Source of the DNA: Gibbula magus
Lineage: Eukaryota; Mollusca; Gastropoda; Trochida; Trochidae
Length of the DNA: 64,000 nucleotides
Assembly: GCA_936450465.1 (NCBI GenBank)
Contig: OW388300.1
Location: 40,890,358 to 40,954,357, forward strand
Reading direction: 5' to 3'
Shown: positions 11,449 to 21,759 of the stretch, piece after piece
Position numbering within the stretch: position 1 is the first letter of the stretch
Layout of the letters: each line of letters opens with the position of its first letter
Position numbers and translations under genes: made by a program
Notes under the pieces: generated by a model
Told to the model about the DNA's origin: nothing
Databases searched by the model: none
What the model saw: the letters and a program-made list of their open reading frames with translations, nothing else

Positions 11449-11983
11449 GCAACATTGACTCATCATCGCATTTAAGCCAGAGGTTTTCAATGCTGAAATT
11501 CTTTTACTTTTTCACCAGTCCTGTCTCATTTTAACTTAAAGGTGCATCCATTGTGTTTCATAAAATTTTATTTGGTTTTAATACGTTCCAACTTACAACA
11601 TGTGCTGTCTACAATACAAATAAATTCACTCAGCTTGCATATTTATCCTCAATCGCCAAATATAACTTAATTACTAGTTTCTAATTAAAATTGAGTAATA
11701 TCGTTATGCATGTGCAGAAACCGAAACTGCATGTCCCATTTCATCCTCGATAATCCAGCGTTATTGTTCCGATAAATCTACACACAAGTGCTGGAAAACA
11801 GTTAGGGTATTTATCCTTAACCTAGTTACCTCCCTTCGCAATGACTCAGCGAAACGCTTGCTTTCTAACAACCAATGAGATCACTTGAAATCAAGGGTGA
11901 AATAACAAGCACTCTCGTGTCAGGATCTTGGCTTTCGCAGATGATTGGGAACGCCTGGTAGCACAGGGATTTTAATCATTTAC

Positions 11984-12125
11984 CTCCACCCGTTTTGATG
12001 GACATGAATACGACCTTCTTCTCGTACAGACTTCTTAAAACTTTCTTTTGAGTTTCTGTCAGCTTTTCTACGCTGAATTTGTTGCAAACTTTATCGTAAT
12101 CGAGTGAGTCGGCCGCCGCCGCCAT
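11984..12125 (-). pseudogene. Captured first exon of a RecQ-like DNA helicase
   Basis: The minus strand starts in a Kozak-like CpG-rich context and encodes 47 residues beginning MAAAADSLDYDKVC, then KLTETQKKVLRSLYEKK and ending VVFMSIKTGG. This is the Q-motif-like and Walker A (GKS/T) start of a RecQ-family ATP-dependent helicase. The exon stops at GGAG|GTAAAT, a good splice donor that would continue the P-loop as GK[S/T] in the next exon. No second exon exists: the terminal repeat of the surrounding MULE-type element starts about 150 bp further on. So only promoter-proximal DNA, exon 1 and the start of intron 1 of some helicase gene were copied. Family assignment rests on the P-loop and spacing only. 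It could still be transcribed. Confidence 0.65.
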
Positions 12126-12187
12126 GTTTGTTTCTATAAACAACGGTAGTGATGCGTTTTGATTGGTCGAGTTGCTTACGCAGATAG

Positions 12188-12838
12188 TAAGGCTGCAACG
12201 ATACACTGAAATATCGATGCATCTTGATGCGACAGTCACGATACGATACACGATGCAATTACATTTGAATATCGAATAAAAACGATACACATAGTTATTT
12301 CAATCTAAATAAACACTAGATAAATCAAGCACTGTACCAGTATTAATTCCATTGATATACGACAATAAATTTGTCCCACCTATTAAAATAATCGTTTTTA
12401 CTCGACTGCTTTCTAGCATGAAAACGAAACTAACAAGAGTACTTCCCTTTAGTAATCGCTTCACAACCGAAGGATAATTTATTCAAATTTGCGACTGCCC
12501 TGATAGCTCATTGGTCCGAGAGATATAGGTCAGTTCTTTCGAGCTATCGCATTGGTTGATTTTTCTGATCTTTATCTTCGGGTAACTTTGACTATGCTTG
12601 ACAACTGCTAAGTTTAATACGCAACCAATCAAATCGTGTGAACAAGTAGCAGCAACCAATCAAATTGTGCGAACAAGTAGCGTAGTATTTGACAGTCATG
12701 GCAGCCAACAACGAAGATTATCGTTTTCTATTCAATCCCTAGACTTTCCCATTTAGCGTATCTAGATACGTATCGTATCGTGAGCTAAGTATCGAGATAC
12801 GTATCGTATCGTTAACTTAGTGTATCGTTGCAGCCTTA
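12188..12838. mobile_element. hAT-type nonautonomous element, innermost of the nest (651 bp)
   Basis: Terminal inverted repeat TAAGGCTGCAACGATACACT is 20 of 20 matched at the right end. An exact 8-bp duplication GCAGATAG lies at 12180-12187 and 12839-12846. It sits just upstream (minus sense) of the captured helicase exon. GGCTGCAACGAT-type ends with 8-bp duplications are typical of hAT. No transposase ORF. Confidence 0.9.
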
Positions 12839-13318
12839 GCAGATAGTGTCTGCGTTTCGTTTCTGATTGGATAACATGGACCCAAGAGGAGGTAACTAGG
12901 TTAGGGATAAATACCCTTACTGTTTTCCAGCGCTTGTGTGTAGATTTATCGGAACAATAGCGCTGGATTATCGAGGATGGTCCCATTTACATGCTCAGTA
13001 GTTATGTGACCTATTAAACATTATCAACTCAAATTTGTCTTTTTGTCTGTTATAAATAAGATTCCAAAATTATGTTTGACTCATTGATGCGCGCCACACA
13101 CTGTGCATTGTCCGGTTTTCGATCAGAAATCACTATTTTACCTTTATATCGTCAATTTGCCGAGTCTACTATCATCAAAATGGTAGTTTTCAGTAACAGT
13201 CGGTACTTCTCGATAAGGTAACACCATGTATAACGTTTGCAATATGTGACCCCCAACAACACAATATTTGTACCTTTAATACTATTCTCTTGTTTCCAAA
13301 GGTACTCTAACTCAAAAT

Positions 13319-13401
13319 ATGTCTTCGATGAAAGCCAGGAGTTCTAGGGCTCTCCAACGTGGTAATAAGGAAAACTGCGAACCATCAGTTTCCAAAAAGA
13401 G
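13319..13401 (+). CDS. TROAP: Tastin-like gene, exon 1 (coding part)
   Basis: Codes MSSMKARSSRALQRGNKENC and on to residue 27 plus two bases of codon 28. The KEN box is here. The donor AGAG|GTTGGT is weak, but it is the only one whose phase (2) joins exon 2 in frame. A pyrimidine tract ending AAAG at 13301 could be an acceptor for a 5' noncoding exon; otherwise transcription starts between the TTAA MITE and the ATG. Confidence 0.6.
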
Positions 13402-16400
13402 GTTGGTACTTCTTTGTGATTAAAATTTCTGTTGATTTTGAGAAAGCTTATTTCCTTTAGCCTTTTACTGTAATTTTGAACAATTGAATATCTTATTTTA
13501 ACTGAAAGGTGTTTGCATTTTACATCATTCTCTTAGAAGTTACTCCCTTCAGATTTCCTAATGTAACCTCTGTTCTTATACACACTCGGATAGAAATAGA
13601 GAATCCTGGTTCTATCAGAAGTTAGTTTTGCAATCAGGGACGCCGTTGTTAAAGTGATATTTTATAAGGACTCATCATAACGCTATCTTTGGAAACTTTT
13701 TTGTTTAATTTGTTTTCCTTCATGTTTGCTGTTTGAATTTGGAAAAACATTTGACATAAACATGCTAATCAAAGAAGAGGACTAAATCAGAGAAAAAAAA
13801 ATGGTTTATTTGTAGTATTTTCGACATTTTCGGAGGACCATTGCAAATTAGAAACAGTAAGAGTCAAAGGCTAAAAACTGTTAAGTAACTCGATCGATGT
13901 AGTGGATGTAAGGCCTCATTTCATTGGATAAAAAGCAGGGATATAATATGCGGTACTTTTTTCACTGCTAGGGAATTTTGCTAGAACCGAGAGACTGCTC
14001 GTGTTAGAACAGAGGTTACGATAGGCAATCTGAAGGTAGCAACTTCTGTGGAAAGAGAATGACATTACATTTGCAGTGTTATTTATTCAATTGAAAATGT
14101 CAATTTGCCCTCCCTTTGGGCTTGATGCCCGGACACGTTTTAAGTAGTTGGAGCACTTTTATCATTGAAACGGTCACATATCATAAGAATTCAGTAAACT
14201 ACCTCTTCTAGTAATGTTTAATGATGCCATAGGAACAATTGATGGACTGCATACTGCCAAAGTGGCGTTAAACGTTCACTCTCTCACTTACTCTGTCACT
14301 CACTCACTCACTCAAAGTTTTTATATTCATTATCATATTACTTACAAATTTGTTGTACCCAAATATATGTTTTTATCCCATTCCCATGATGTTGACAGCA
14401 AACTACCCAAGCCTGTTACCAGCCATGAGACGAAGAAGATCAAAGCAAAACCTGTGCCAGATTTCAGCAAACTGCACAACCAGTGGCAACACAAGCTCCA
14501 GATGGGAAAAGCTTGTGTGAAAAAACCTGGCACTGTGGTAGGTGTTTTGTGAACTGACATATTAAAGGATCCGTAGCATGTTTTTTCATTTAAAAAATAA
14601 TGTCACTATTTGTAAAACACCCTCAACTCTTTGGATAATCAAGTTAAAAAATTAGTGTACATGGTTCGGTTAAGCCTTCGTTTTCTAAATTCGAAATAGT
14701 ATGTGTTCACATTAAAATGGCTGCCATGCAATTTTTGCTTTATATGCAACAGTGTAATTATCCATACGGATAATTGGTTTTTGTAATAAGTTGTTTTACC
14801 CCCTAAAGTAAATATAAGTGAAATCATTATAATGGGAAATTTAAAAAAATTGAATTTGCAAAAACACATACTACAGCCCCTTTAATGTTTTATGATTAGA
14901 AACTGAAAATGTTTATACTTCCTGGTCTACTACCTCTAATATTTATTTCGTCAAGAAATTATATTATTGTTGAAACTTTCAATATTTTGTTTGCAAATAG
15001 AACGTTTGAAATGTTATGCCTTGTCATGATTTCACTATATTTCCAGTCTCAGGAATTCAATCTGACAAAGGCAGGGTCAAAGGTCAGTAAGGAGGTCTCA
15101 AAGGTCAAGGCCAGTGACCTCTTGGATGATGATCGGAACTGCTTTACCCCAGATGCAAAGTCCATGAACGATCTGAAACTGAACCGTGAACTCTCACCAG
15201 ACAGACAGACTGGTCGAGTCACCATAGCAACTTCTAGGTAGGCAGGCTCTTTGATAATCACAAGGTTATATTTTTCTTGAAGTTTACCATTTTCAAATGA
15301 TAAATTTTAGCAGACGATTTAAAAACGTTTTGCTTCAGTATTTGTGCTCTGATAATCCTTTTGTGTATGCTCATCCTTTAATTTGATATTTTTCAAATTT
15401 CTTTCAAAACTACTTAAAACATTTTACCACATTTTGCAAATGGACTTTTTCTCCTTCAGATCCAGAAAAGCAACACTGTATATAGATAACATGTTCTGCT
15501 GTAAATAACTCAACTTCCCTCCTCAAGGCACAACTCACAACAGTCTTCAATACTGGCTTCTTTAAACCTTGCAGCATTACCTTAACTTCATGGTGCTAAC
15601 AAAGCAGAGCACCTGCCTGAAATGCATAGTGGGCTCTGATTCGCTTGCACAGTGACATGGCAAGGCGTAAATAAGCCAGTGATTGAGACTGGCACAAGTT
15701 ACGTCTTGCAGAGGAAATTGTACAAAACTGACATTTTTAAGCAGTAATTTCATAACACCATTATAATGCAAGAGTCATTCTGGTACTTTGGAAATTAAAC
15801 GGAGAGTTATTTTTGGAAAACCATGTAAACAGTTGATATGATATTGATCAAATTCAGTTTGATTAGAATCAATCTTGTTCTGAGGAATAAAATTTGCAAA
15901 ATCATGCATCTACCGGGATGCGAACAGGTTCTGTAGATTCCTTACCACAAGGTCTGAGAACATCCCTTATAAGCCTGTGTTCTGTACCAGTTTAGCGCAG
16001 ACAAAGCCCAGTCAAATAGCTGGCCAATCACATCATAATTTTTTAAAAGTCCCAATGTTGAAACCATTTGGAACAGACAAAAGGAAAGCTATTTGGGGTT
16101 CTCTGCCACTAGCTTCTTGCACTGAATGCTTTTGTTGGATGTCTTGTGATTGGTTTACTGAGTAGCGTCACAACATGCAAGCATACAGGCTATTATCAGA
16201 CGTTTTTTGCGAGGAAACCCCCGAATGACATGAGTTCGTATCCCGGTAGATACACTATTTTGCAATTTTCATTCCTCGGGAAAACGGTCGATTTCGATCA
16301 GACTGATAACGCAATAATCATTCTGGTACTTTGGAAATTAAACCAATGAGTTACTTTTTGAAAACCATGTACAGAAAGTATTACATAAACTCTATATGGA

Positions 16401-19400
16401 ATAACTTTGTACAGGGCAACCAGTGATAAGGGGAGACAACTGAATTCTACGAGACAACATGACCGACCAGTGGAGAGAAGACCTCCAGCCAAGAGGAGCA
16501 AACTAACCTCTCTGTTTGAAGAACAGGACAGGCAAGGTAAACTCTCATTACTTTCTTGAAATTTACATAAAAAAAAACCCAAACATTTTTGTTGCTCTTA
16601 CGGCTGCGATATTCATTGCCCAAGTGCTGGTAAACAATAAGCCATTTACTCAGATTACTTTCTTTAAATTTAATGACCTGCAGAGCCAATTGCTCTTTTT
16701 GCATATATTTATATACCAAGGTCTGTGTGAATTGAGTTTTATTGGGTTTCATTGCAGTGCTCCACCTATGTTTTTATAGTCTTACACTCTGAAAAGTATT
16801 TATTATCAATTTCTGGAAATATCGCCAATTTATTAAATAATGAAATAGAGAGTGTAAGAAATGGGTGTAAAAATAGGCTCCTTTTCAATATTTTGATCAA
16901 TATTCTGTTACAGTTTCTATGTGTCAGACTTCTGTTTTAATGACTTTACTCCTGCAAAAATTCTTTGTAGTCAGAAGGAAGATATGTCAGTCTTTAAAGC
17001 TCTTAATCACCTCACCCTAAAGTGGGTTATGTTTCACACATGCTAATAGTGTGTGTATACGTTTTCTGATAGCTGCAAATGACACTATTGACAGCCATAA
17101 TTTAGGGGGAGGGTTTGAAAACTTTAGGTGAGATGCTATCTTTATTTTGTTTGTACATGTTATGTTCCCCTGATTGATTATGAGTGAAATATGCAAGTCA
17201 TTAAAGCTCTAAATCACCTCACCCAAAAGTGAGGTACATGTTCTACAAAAAGTGAAGAAGAGGATAAAGGCACCATCAACGTATGGGGAAGACCACAGAA
17301 AGACCAGAATATTGTGTTACAAGTTTTGGGGAGTTAGACGAAGGGGCAATATATTTTGGCAATATTTTCCGGAAAAACTTGATGAAAAATTGCCACTTGT
17401 TCACAATTTGAATGGTGACATGAAGCTAATCAAGTTTGGGTTGAGAAAGAATGTATACACTGATGATGTTTTTGATTTATTACTATTATTAGCAAAATAA
17501 GGTGTAAAGTTTTTAAAACTACAGTCAGGCCTCCAATAATCCGAACGCTTCCGTTTTTTTATCAAAAACGTTCGGATAGTGAAATGTTCGGATTACTGAG
17601 TACTGAGGACTACTAAAGATATTAGTTTGGTTACATCTTCCTACCGTTCGGAAACTGCGAGATTCGTATTATAGGTGGCCGGATTATCGCGGGTTGACAG
17701 TACTCTCAATTTCAATCACTTTCAACATTATATCATATATGTATAACAGATATGTCATTTCTTCTGGATACGATATGAAGGTAAATGGTTTTTTTCTGTT
17801 TGCAGGCTTGCAGTTTGAGTCTGACAACACTGCCCTTGTTAGTATATTGACAAACTCCGGTATAGACAACCAGCATCCCAGCACTGCATCCAACAAACAG
17901 GTAAGAGATGTCACCATCACAGGAATATTCTGATTTGGCAGCAAATATTCTTCATAGTGTCTCCATGTGTTCAATCTCAAACATCTCCCTCCATCAGGGT
18001 ATTTGTACCCACAAACCTACTGCAATCCCCTGATTTTGTCAGCAGCTTTTGCCTCATATACATAAAGGTTTTTTCATCGCTATACATAGCATGTCTGTTG
18101 TCAGCCAAGAAATGTGGTGATTTGATCTATGATAACTCAGTCCGGCACAGCAAATATTGTTCGTTATTGCATTAATCAGCTAGTTATTATAACATAAAAG
18201 GCGAAAACTGCTTACATATTCAGGGGATTGTAGTACGATTGCTATTCCTTATATATGATGGAGGTGGATTGATCTTAACCGATTCCTAGTTAAATAATAA
18301 AGACTCTTTCTACTCTTATGATAATATCGCCACCATTTCTCAGAATTGCTTAGATGTTGAACATGTGCGTATCTTCATCTAAATGACATTGTTTAATGAT
18401 AAATGAAGGTCATTTAAGTTATGATTAAGATATCTATTAATTTGTATTCTTTTTACCCTTAACATTTGATACATTGTTATTATGTCTATCTAGCCAGTGG
18501 CCTTTAATTATTCCCATTGTTCAGGAGTTTCATTCGTGTAAATTGGTTGCCAAGAATGGTTTGAAACGAATTAATTCAGCAGTCAAATTAATACTCATTA
18601 GTATTTACATGAAAACTATGATGCTTAAAAATAGATTGAATTTTGGTGTTAATTTCCAGTTCCCACGAAGTTCGATCTACTATCAGCCAAAAACCAGACA
18701 GTCTCTCTTTGACAATTGTTTGAAGAAACGTGAGTATACAGATTGTATGTTATCTTTAAGAGGCAATTTCAGAAATTTACGAGAGTGATAAGATGGGCGC
18801 CTTTCTTTCTCTCAACAAAAAAATAAAACATTTTGTATTGCAAAAGAAGATCTTTGATGGGCATTCTAGAAATTGAGGTGATGAAGAATGAAGAATAATT
18901 TTATGGATACACAACTTCTTTATTCTATGTGGGCGACATTTGGACATAGATACTAAGTCATTGTCAAGCAGGTATCATCATTTGAACAAATTGCCAAGAT
19001 TTATAAACATGTAGTGTTTGTGCAATAGAGGAGGATGAGAAGATTTTGAGTTGTTATTACAGTAGATCGGCTTGATGTACAATTATTGAGTAGTACCATC
19101 TTGCTCTCAAAATCTCAAGAAAGCTATTAATCTACTTTTCACACTGAAAAGGTCCACAAGAGGTCGCTTGATATGTTGCACCAGTAATCAATACGGATAA
19201 CTGTTTTCTATGGATACAGCTTATCGGGTCGTGTAATGAGACGTTTTACCTTCTGCAGTGTTGTTCCTAGAGGGGGTCCTGGGGACATTTGCCCACCTTT
19301 TTGGCTTGGTGTCCCATAAAATTTGGAGAAGTAGAATATTTTTACCATTGCCACTTGTTCAGAAATGACCAAATTAACCCCCTCAGCAGATCACCTAAGA

Positions 19401-21281
19401 ACAACACTGCGACTTCTAATGTAGCTATAAAAGTATTGTATAAACTTGAGTAATAGTTTGAGAAAACACAATATAAAAAAGGTGTTATAGCGTCTTTCAA
19501 CGGATGTTGTTTAGTATCTTCTATGTATATCCACTGGCAGTAGCAGTTGAACTTTCTTAATTTCTATACCTATCTTATCCCACAGGATTGATGAATGCTA
19601 CCAGTGAGGTGAAGCGTATCCTGGAATCGGACCGTGTGTGTACAGCTGAATCTCCCCTGGTGAAGGGCCCGATAGCACGCAATGTGAAGAACTCGGTGTA
19701 CCCAGAATACAGCCACCGCGCCTTCCTCACCCCGACTACACCCAAACCCGACACAGCATCTCCCTCTCTGTCCATACAGAGAGCAAACACGGTGGGTAGG
19801 GACTGTGACTGAAGTCAATGTAAAGATGTGTTGACAAAATTTGTTTATCTTCACTATTTCAAAACAAACTAGGCTTGATATTGTGAATGAGATTCTTTGA
19901 GTCAAAATTCGATCCCAGTCTGATTAATTAGGAATGAGGAATAAAATCTGTGTAGTATTGCATATCGCGATATGATCTGGATCTATAGATTCCATGCTAG
20001 AAGTCTGATGACACGCTGTTCCATACCAAACTGTTTGAGAGGTATTCTAGAAATTGGTGTAATAAAGAAGACAAATATTTTATGGATGATCAACTTCTTT
20101 ATTAACAATAGCAACGTTTAGGTATAGATCCTTATACCGTTATCAAGCATATGGAAGAGATGGTGAAACAGCAGGTTATATACAGCATACATGTTGGTAT
20201 GATAAAGAGATAACAAATACAATAAGATGAGGTAACAATGACATAAATGGTTGAACAAGTGAAGTTGTGATAACAAGGAAACCAGAGAGTAGTAAGTAAA
20301 TTAGCCAGGGGGTAGATGAGAGGACAAGGGCAGGGTGAACTTGTGAAAAGTGACCCCAGTGATGATTAGTAATAACTTGAATAATGAAAAAAATTTTGTT
20401 AAAAAGAATTCTCATTTTATTGATGCTGACGAGAAGGCAGAACAGGGAAAGGCGAGACCGTAAGTTTTGGAGCTGCTCTGCTTTTGTGGTGTCCCGCAAA
20501 CGCTCATCTAGTTAGTTAACGTGTTCCTAATGTTATGGAAACACACCTAAGGATGGCTGTTTGGAGTTACCTGCCCCTAGCTTCTTGCACCAAAAGCTTT
20601 TACTGGAGGTATCTTGTTTGGCTGACTGAACATGCGAGCATACGGACTGTTATCAGACTGGCGAGGATCTTTCCAAACGCTGGGAGTTCGTATCCCGGTA
20701 GATGCACTATTTTGCAACTTTTATTCCTTGGAAAACAGTCTATTTTAATCAAACTGAATTTGATCCATATCATATCAACATTGTGTTCTTTCTCCAGGCT
20801 GGCCGTGTACCCAACCCTCAGTTCAAATGTGGATTGTCTCAACTACAGTGCAGCAACTCTGTCAAGGTAATTCGATTTGAATAATGATCATCCCCTACCA
20901 TAGCAGGGGACATGAATATTACACAAGCAGTGTCTGTCATTCCATTTGAACGTGATATTGGAACAGGATTTGTCAGAATAATTTTTATCACCATTGATAA
21001 CATCACATGTATTCAATTGGCTTTTAATCTCACAAAATATTGTCCAAAATTGATTGATATTTTTATAATTGTATGATTTCAGCTATGCTTTTCTTGCTGT
21101 ATATGTTCATAATTTGATCTATCCAATACTGCTTTACTTGTTGGATGCATTTGAAAGTCAGATTTGTTGATCTCGTAGCCTAATCCACTTTGATATAAAT
21201 TTACAGAGGATCAGGAAAACTCTAAGATGGGGGGACATCCTCGCTAGTCCTGAGCACTTGTCTCCACCCAAATCTGACAAG
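13319..21281 (+). CDS. TROAP: Tastin (TROAP)-like mitotic protein, nine exons, 3' end not found
   Basis: Nine exons with AG/GT borders and matching phases give 350 codons without a stop. Landmarks: KEN box (K17-E18-N19), the usual APC/C degron of cell-cycle proteins; a conserved-looking DFSKLHNQWQ..KGKA-type basic patch (residues 49-66); a basic PPAKRSK patch near 165; the block LQFESDNTALVSILTNSGI (180-198), which resembles the F-x-x-D-x-x-A-L-x-x-I-L-x-x-x-G-[VI] block I know from vertebrate tastin; and a Ser/Tyr/Arg-rich RSSIYYQPKTRQSL segment (213-226). Vertebrate tastin is a proline-rich protein needed for spindle pole integrity; that role here is inference. Compared with human tastin (about 780 residues) more than half is missing, so further exons must lie 3' of 21281. 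A candidate last exon is at 44869-45012. The gene name is a pattern match from memory, not an alignment. Confidence 0.55.
14399..14537 (+). CDS. TROAP: Tastin-like gene, exon 2
   Basis: Acceptor GTTGACAG|C, donor GTG|GTAGGT. It completes Ser28 and encodes residues 29-74, including the basic DFSKLHNQWQHKLQMGKA block that is the most conserved-looking part of the N-terminus. Ends in phase 0. Confidence 0.65.
14566..14881. mobile_element. TTAA MITE family B, complete, in intron 2
   Basis: Flanked by TTAA at 14562-14565 and 14882-14885. Ends AGGATCCGTAGCATG and complement of AGGGGCTGTAGTATG. 316 bp, no ORF. It lies only 28 bp after the exon 2 donor, yet the splice site looks intact. Confidence 0.8.
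15047..15237 (+). CDS. TROAP: Tastin-like gene, exon 3
   Basis: Acceptor TTTCCAG|TCT, donor TCTAG|GTAGGC. Residues 75-137 and two bases of 138. Lys/Ser-rich start (SKVSKEVSKVK) then an acidic-polar stretch with SPDRQTGR. Phase 0 in, phase 2 out. Confidence 0.65.
15671..15715 (+). repeat. SINE-like conserved core (copy 1), intron 3
   Basis: Contains TAAGCCAGTGATTGAGACTG followed by GCACAAGTTACGTCTTGCAG. Nearly the same 45-bp block occurs at 38793-38840, 44690-44735 and (part) 45565-45600 in otherwise unrelated surroundings. This behaves like a shared central domain of an old SINE family. Confidence 0.55.
16081..16345 (+). repeat. Dispersed repeat with tRNA-B-box-like motif, intron 3
   Basis: Aligns with 20540-20790 over about 250 bp: TAGCTTCTTGCAC early, GAGTTCGTATCCCGGTAGAT in the middle, then TTTTGCAA.TTT.ATTCCT. 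GTTCGTATCCC resembles a pol III B box, so a diverged second SINE family is plausible. A 60-bp piece at 16315-16378 (TCATTCTGGTACTTTGGAAA) also recurs at 15775-15835. Confidence 0.5.
16415..16536 (+). CDS. TROAP: Tastin-like gene, exon 4
   Basis: Acceptor GTACAG|G, donor CAAG|GTAAAC. It finishes Arg138 and encodes residues 139-178, very basic (RPVERRPPAKRSKLTSLFEE), a possible nuclear localisation signal. Phase 2 in, phase 1 out. Confidence 0.65.
17522..17700. mobile_element. pogo/Tigger-type MITE, intron 4 (179 bp)
   Basis: Left end CAGTCAGGCCTCCAATAATC and right end the complement of CTGTCAACCCGCGATAATCC, flanked by TA at 17520-17521 and 17701-17702. The internal GTTCGGATTA repeats are typical of Tigger-like termini. 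No ORF. Confidence 0.8.
17806..17900 (+). CDS. TROAP: Tastin-like gene, exon 5 (signature block)
   Basis: Acceptor TTTGCAG|GC, donor AACAAACAG|GTAAGA, both strong. Encodes residues 180-210 with the block LQFESDNTALVSILTNSGI, the best evidence for a tastin relationship. Phase 1 in, 0 out. Confidence 0.72.
18660..18729 (+). CDS. TROAP: Tastin-like gene, exon 6
   Basis: Acceptor AATTTCCAG|TTC, donor AAAC|GTGAGT. Encodes FPRSSIYYQPKTRQSLFDNC and LKK (211-233). Phase 0 in, 1 out. Confidence 0.65.
18850..19035 (-). mobile_element. Penelope-like element terminal remnant (copy 1)
   Basis: Shares TTCTAGAAATTG, ATTTTATGGAT and CAACTTCTTTATT with 20036-20200. On the minus strand it holds a decayed hammerhead-like core: GCTTGACAATGAC, a stem GACUUAG/CUAUGUC, then CAAATG where an active ribozyme would have GAAAC. 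Penelope-like elements carry such hammerheads in their terminal repeats. Edges are approximate. Confidence 0.45.
19256..19409. mobile_element. Short MITE with CAGTGTTGTTC ends, intron 6 (154 bp)
   Basis: Left CAGTGTTGTTCCTAG, right complement CTAAGAACAACACTG. The interior (CTGGGGACATTTGCC, GGCTTGGTGTCCC) recurs at about 28816-28975. hAT-like ends, but the target duplication is no longer exact. Confidence 0.7.
19586..19791 (+). CDS. TROAP: Tastin-like gene, exon 7
   Basis: Acceptor TATCCCACAG|GA, donor AACACG|GTGGGT. The longest exon, residues 235-302: LMNATSEVKRILESDR first, then a Pro/Thr/Ser-rich part with LTPTTPKP (281-288) carrying TP sites suited to proline-directed mitotic kinases. The base composition is clearly higher in GC than the introns. 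Phase 1 in, 0 out. Confidence 0.7.
20036..20200 (-). mobile_element. Penelope-like element terminal remnant (copy 2), intron 7
   Basis: Related to 18850-19035. On the minus strand GCTTGATAACGG, a 6-bp hairpin GGTATA/TATACC, then TAAACG keep the layout of a hammerhead core with mutations in the catalytic GAAAC. The right boundary is unclear; similar-looking AT-rich sequence continues to about 20500. Confidence 0.45.
20540..20790 (+). repeat. Second copy of the B-box-bearing dispersed repeat, intron 7
   Basis: Aligns with 16081-16345 (TAGCTTCTTGCAC, GGGAGTTCGTATCCCGGTAG). It ends right at the pyrimidine tract of exon 8, so the repeat's end may supply the branch-point region of that acceptor. 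Confidence 0.5.
20798..20866 (+). CDS. TROAP: Tastin-like gene, exon 8
   Basis: Acceptor TTTCTCCAG|GCT, donor GTCAAG|GTAATT. Encodes AGRVPNPQFKCGLSQLQCSN and SVK (303-325). Phase 0 both sides. Confidence 0.6.
21207..21281 (+). CDS. TROAP: Tastin-like gene, exon 9 (last one found)
   Basis: Acceptor ATTTACAG|AGG, donor GACAAG|GTAGGT. Encodes RIRKTLRWGDILASPEHLSP and PKSDK (326-350). Phase 0 both sides. The strong donor shows the gene continues. No clear next exon was found in the following 11 kb. Confidence 0.62.
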
Positions 21282-21384
21282 GTAGGTCAAAGAGTTTTAG
21301 TGAATTTTTTAAATATTCAGAGCTTGATGTTTGGTGTGTTTTGATGAAGGCCATTTTTATATCCTATAATCGAGGTATATAGGA

Positions 21385-21687
21385 GACATGATGACGCAGT
21401 GGTTAGCACGTTCGGCCTCGGATCAAGGGGTTCGGGGATTTAATCCTGCCAGGGGCACGGCAAGTTTGTCTGCAGTAGAGAACTGATCTACACGCAGTAA
21501 GGTTTGGGTGCAATATGTTTCAGCGTAGTATCACCCATGGTTCGCTAGTTCCGGCCGATGCTCGCAGGTTTCACCGCAATGCATAGCCACGTGGTGTTGT
21601 GGGCTTTCTCCCTGCCATAATACTAGCAGCCATGGAGTGAAATACTCTGGAAAGCCGTGTTAAACCACAACTCACCTCACCTCACCT
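21385..21687 (+). mobile_element. tRNA-derived SINE, full length (copy A)
   Basis: Order: tRNA-like head with A box (ACGCAGTGGTTAGCACG) and decayed B box; body with GGCACGGCAAGTTTGTCTGC, CAGTAGAGAACTG, AGTTCCGGCCGATGCTCGCA and CCATAATACTAGCAGCC; tail GTTAAACCACAACTCACC then CTCACCTCACC. The 32 bases after the tail (TAAATAATGATTATAGTACA...) match the 3' flank of copy B at 27744. Confidence 0.9.
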
Positions 21688-21759
21688 AAATAATGATTAT
21701 AGTACACACGGGTAGGTGAAAATTATTTCACGAGGGACATAAACTTGATATGAAAGGGG

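Larger units (their letters stand above)
11742..12979. mobile_element. Mutator-like (MULE-type) nonautonomous element carrying a gene fragment
   Basis: Terminal inverted repeats of about 92 bp begin CATCCTCGATAATCCAGCG, with about four mismatches between ends. They are flanked by an exact 9-bp duplication GTCCCATTT at 11733-11741 and 12980-12988. Long terminal repeats plus a 9-bp duplication point to the Mutator superfamily. No transposase is present. Instead the interior carries the first coding exon of a helicase (11984-12125, minus) and a hAT element (12188-12838). Without the hAT insertion it would be about 0.58 kb. Confidence 0.8.
11540..13275. mobile_element. TTAA MITE family A, host of a nested insertion
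   Basis: Ends AGGTGCATCCATTGTGTT and complement are flanked by TTAA at 11536-11539 and 13276-13279. Removing the inserted 11742-12979 element and one target copy leaves 489 bp, the same length as the intact copy at 7447-7936. Its right end is only 43 bp upstream of the start codon of the tastin-like gene, so it borders or contributes to that gene's 5' UTR or promoter. Confidence 0.85.

Noticed and set aside
17252..17500. 82-codon ORF in intron 4 of the tastin-like gene
   Set aside because: It lacks splice sites in phase with the neighbours and has no domain; it is likely chance in AT-rich DNA.
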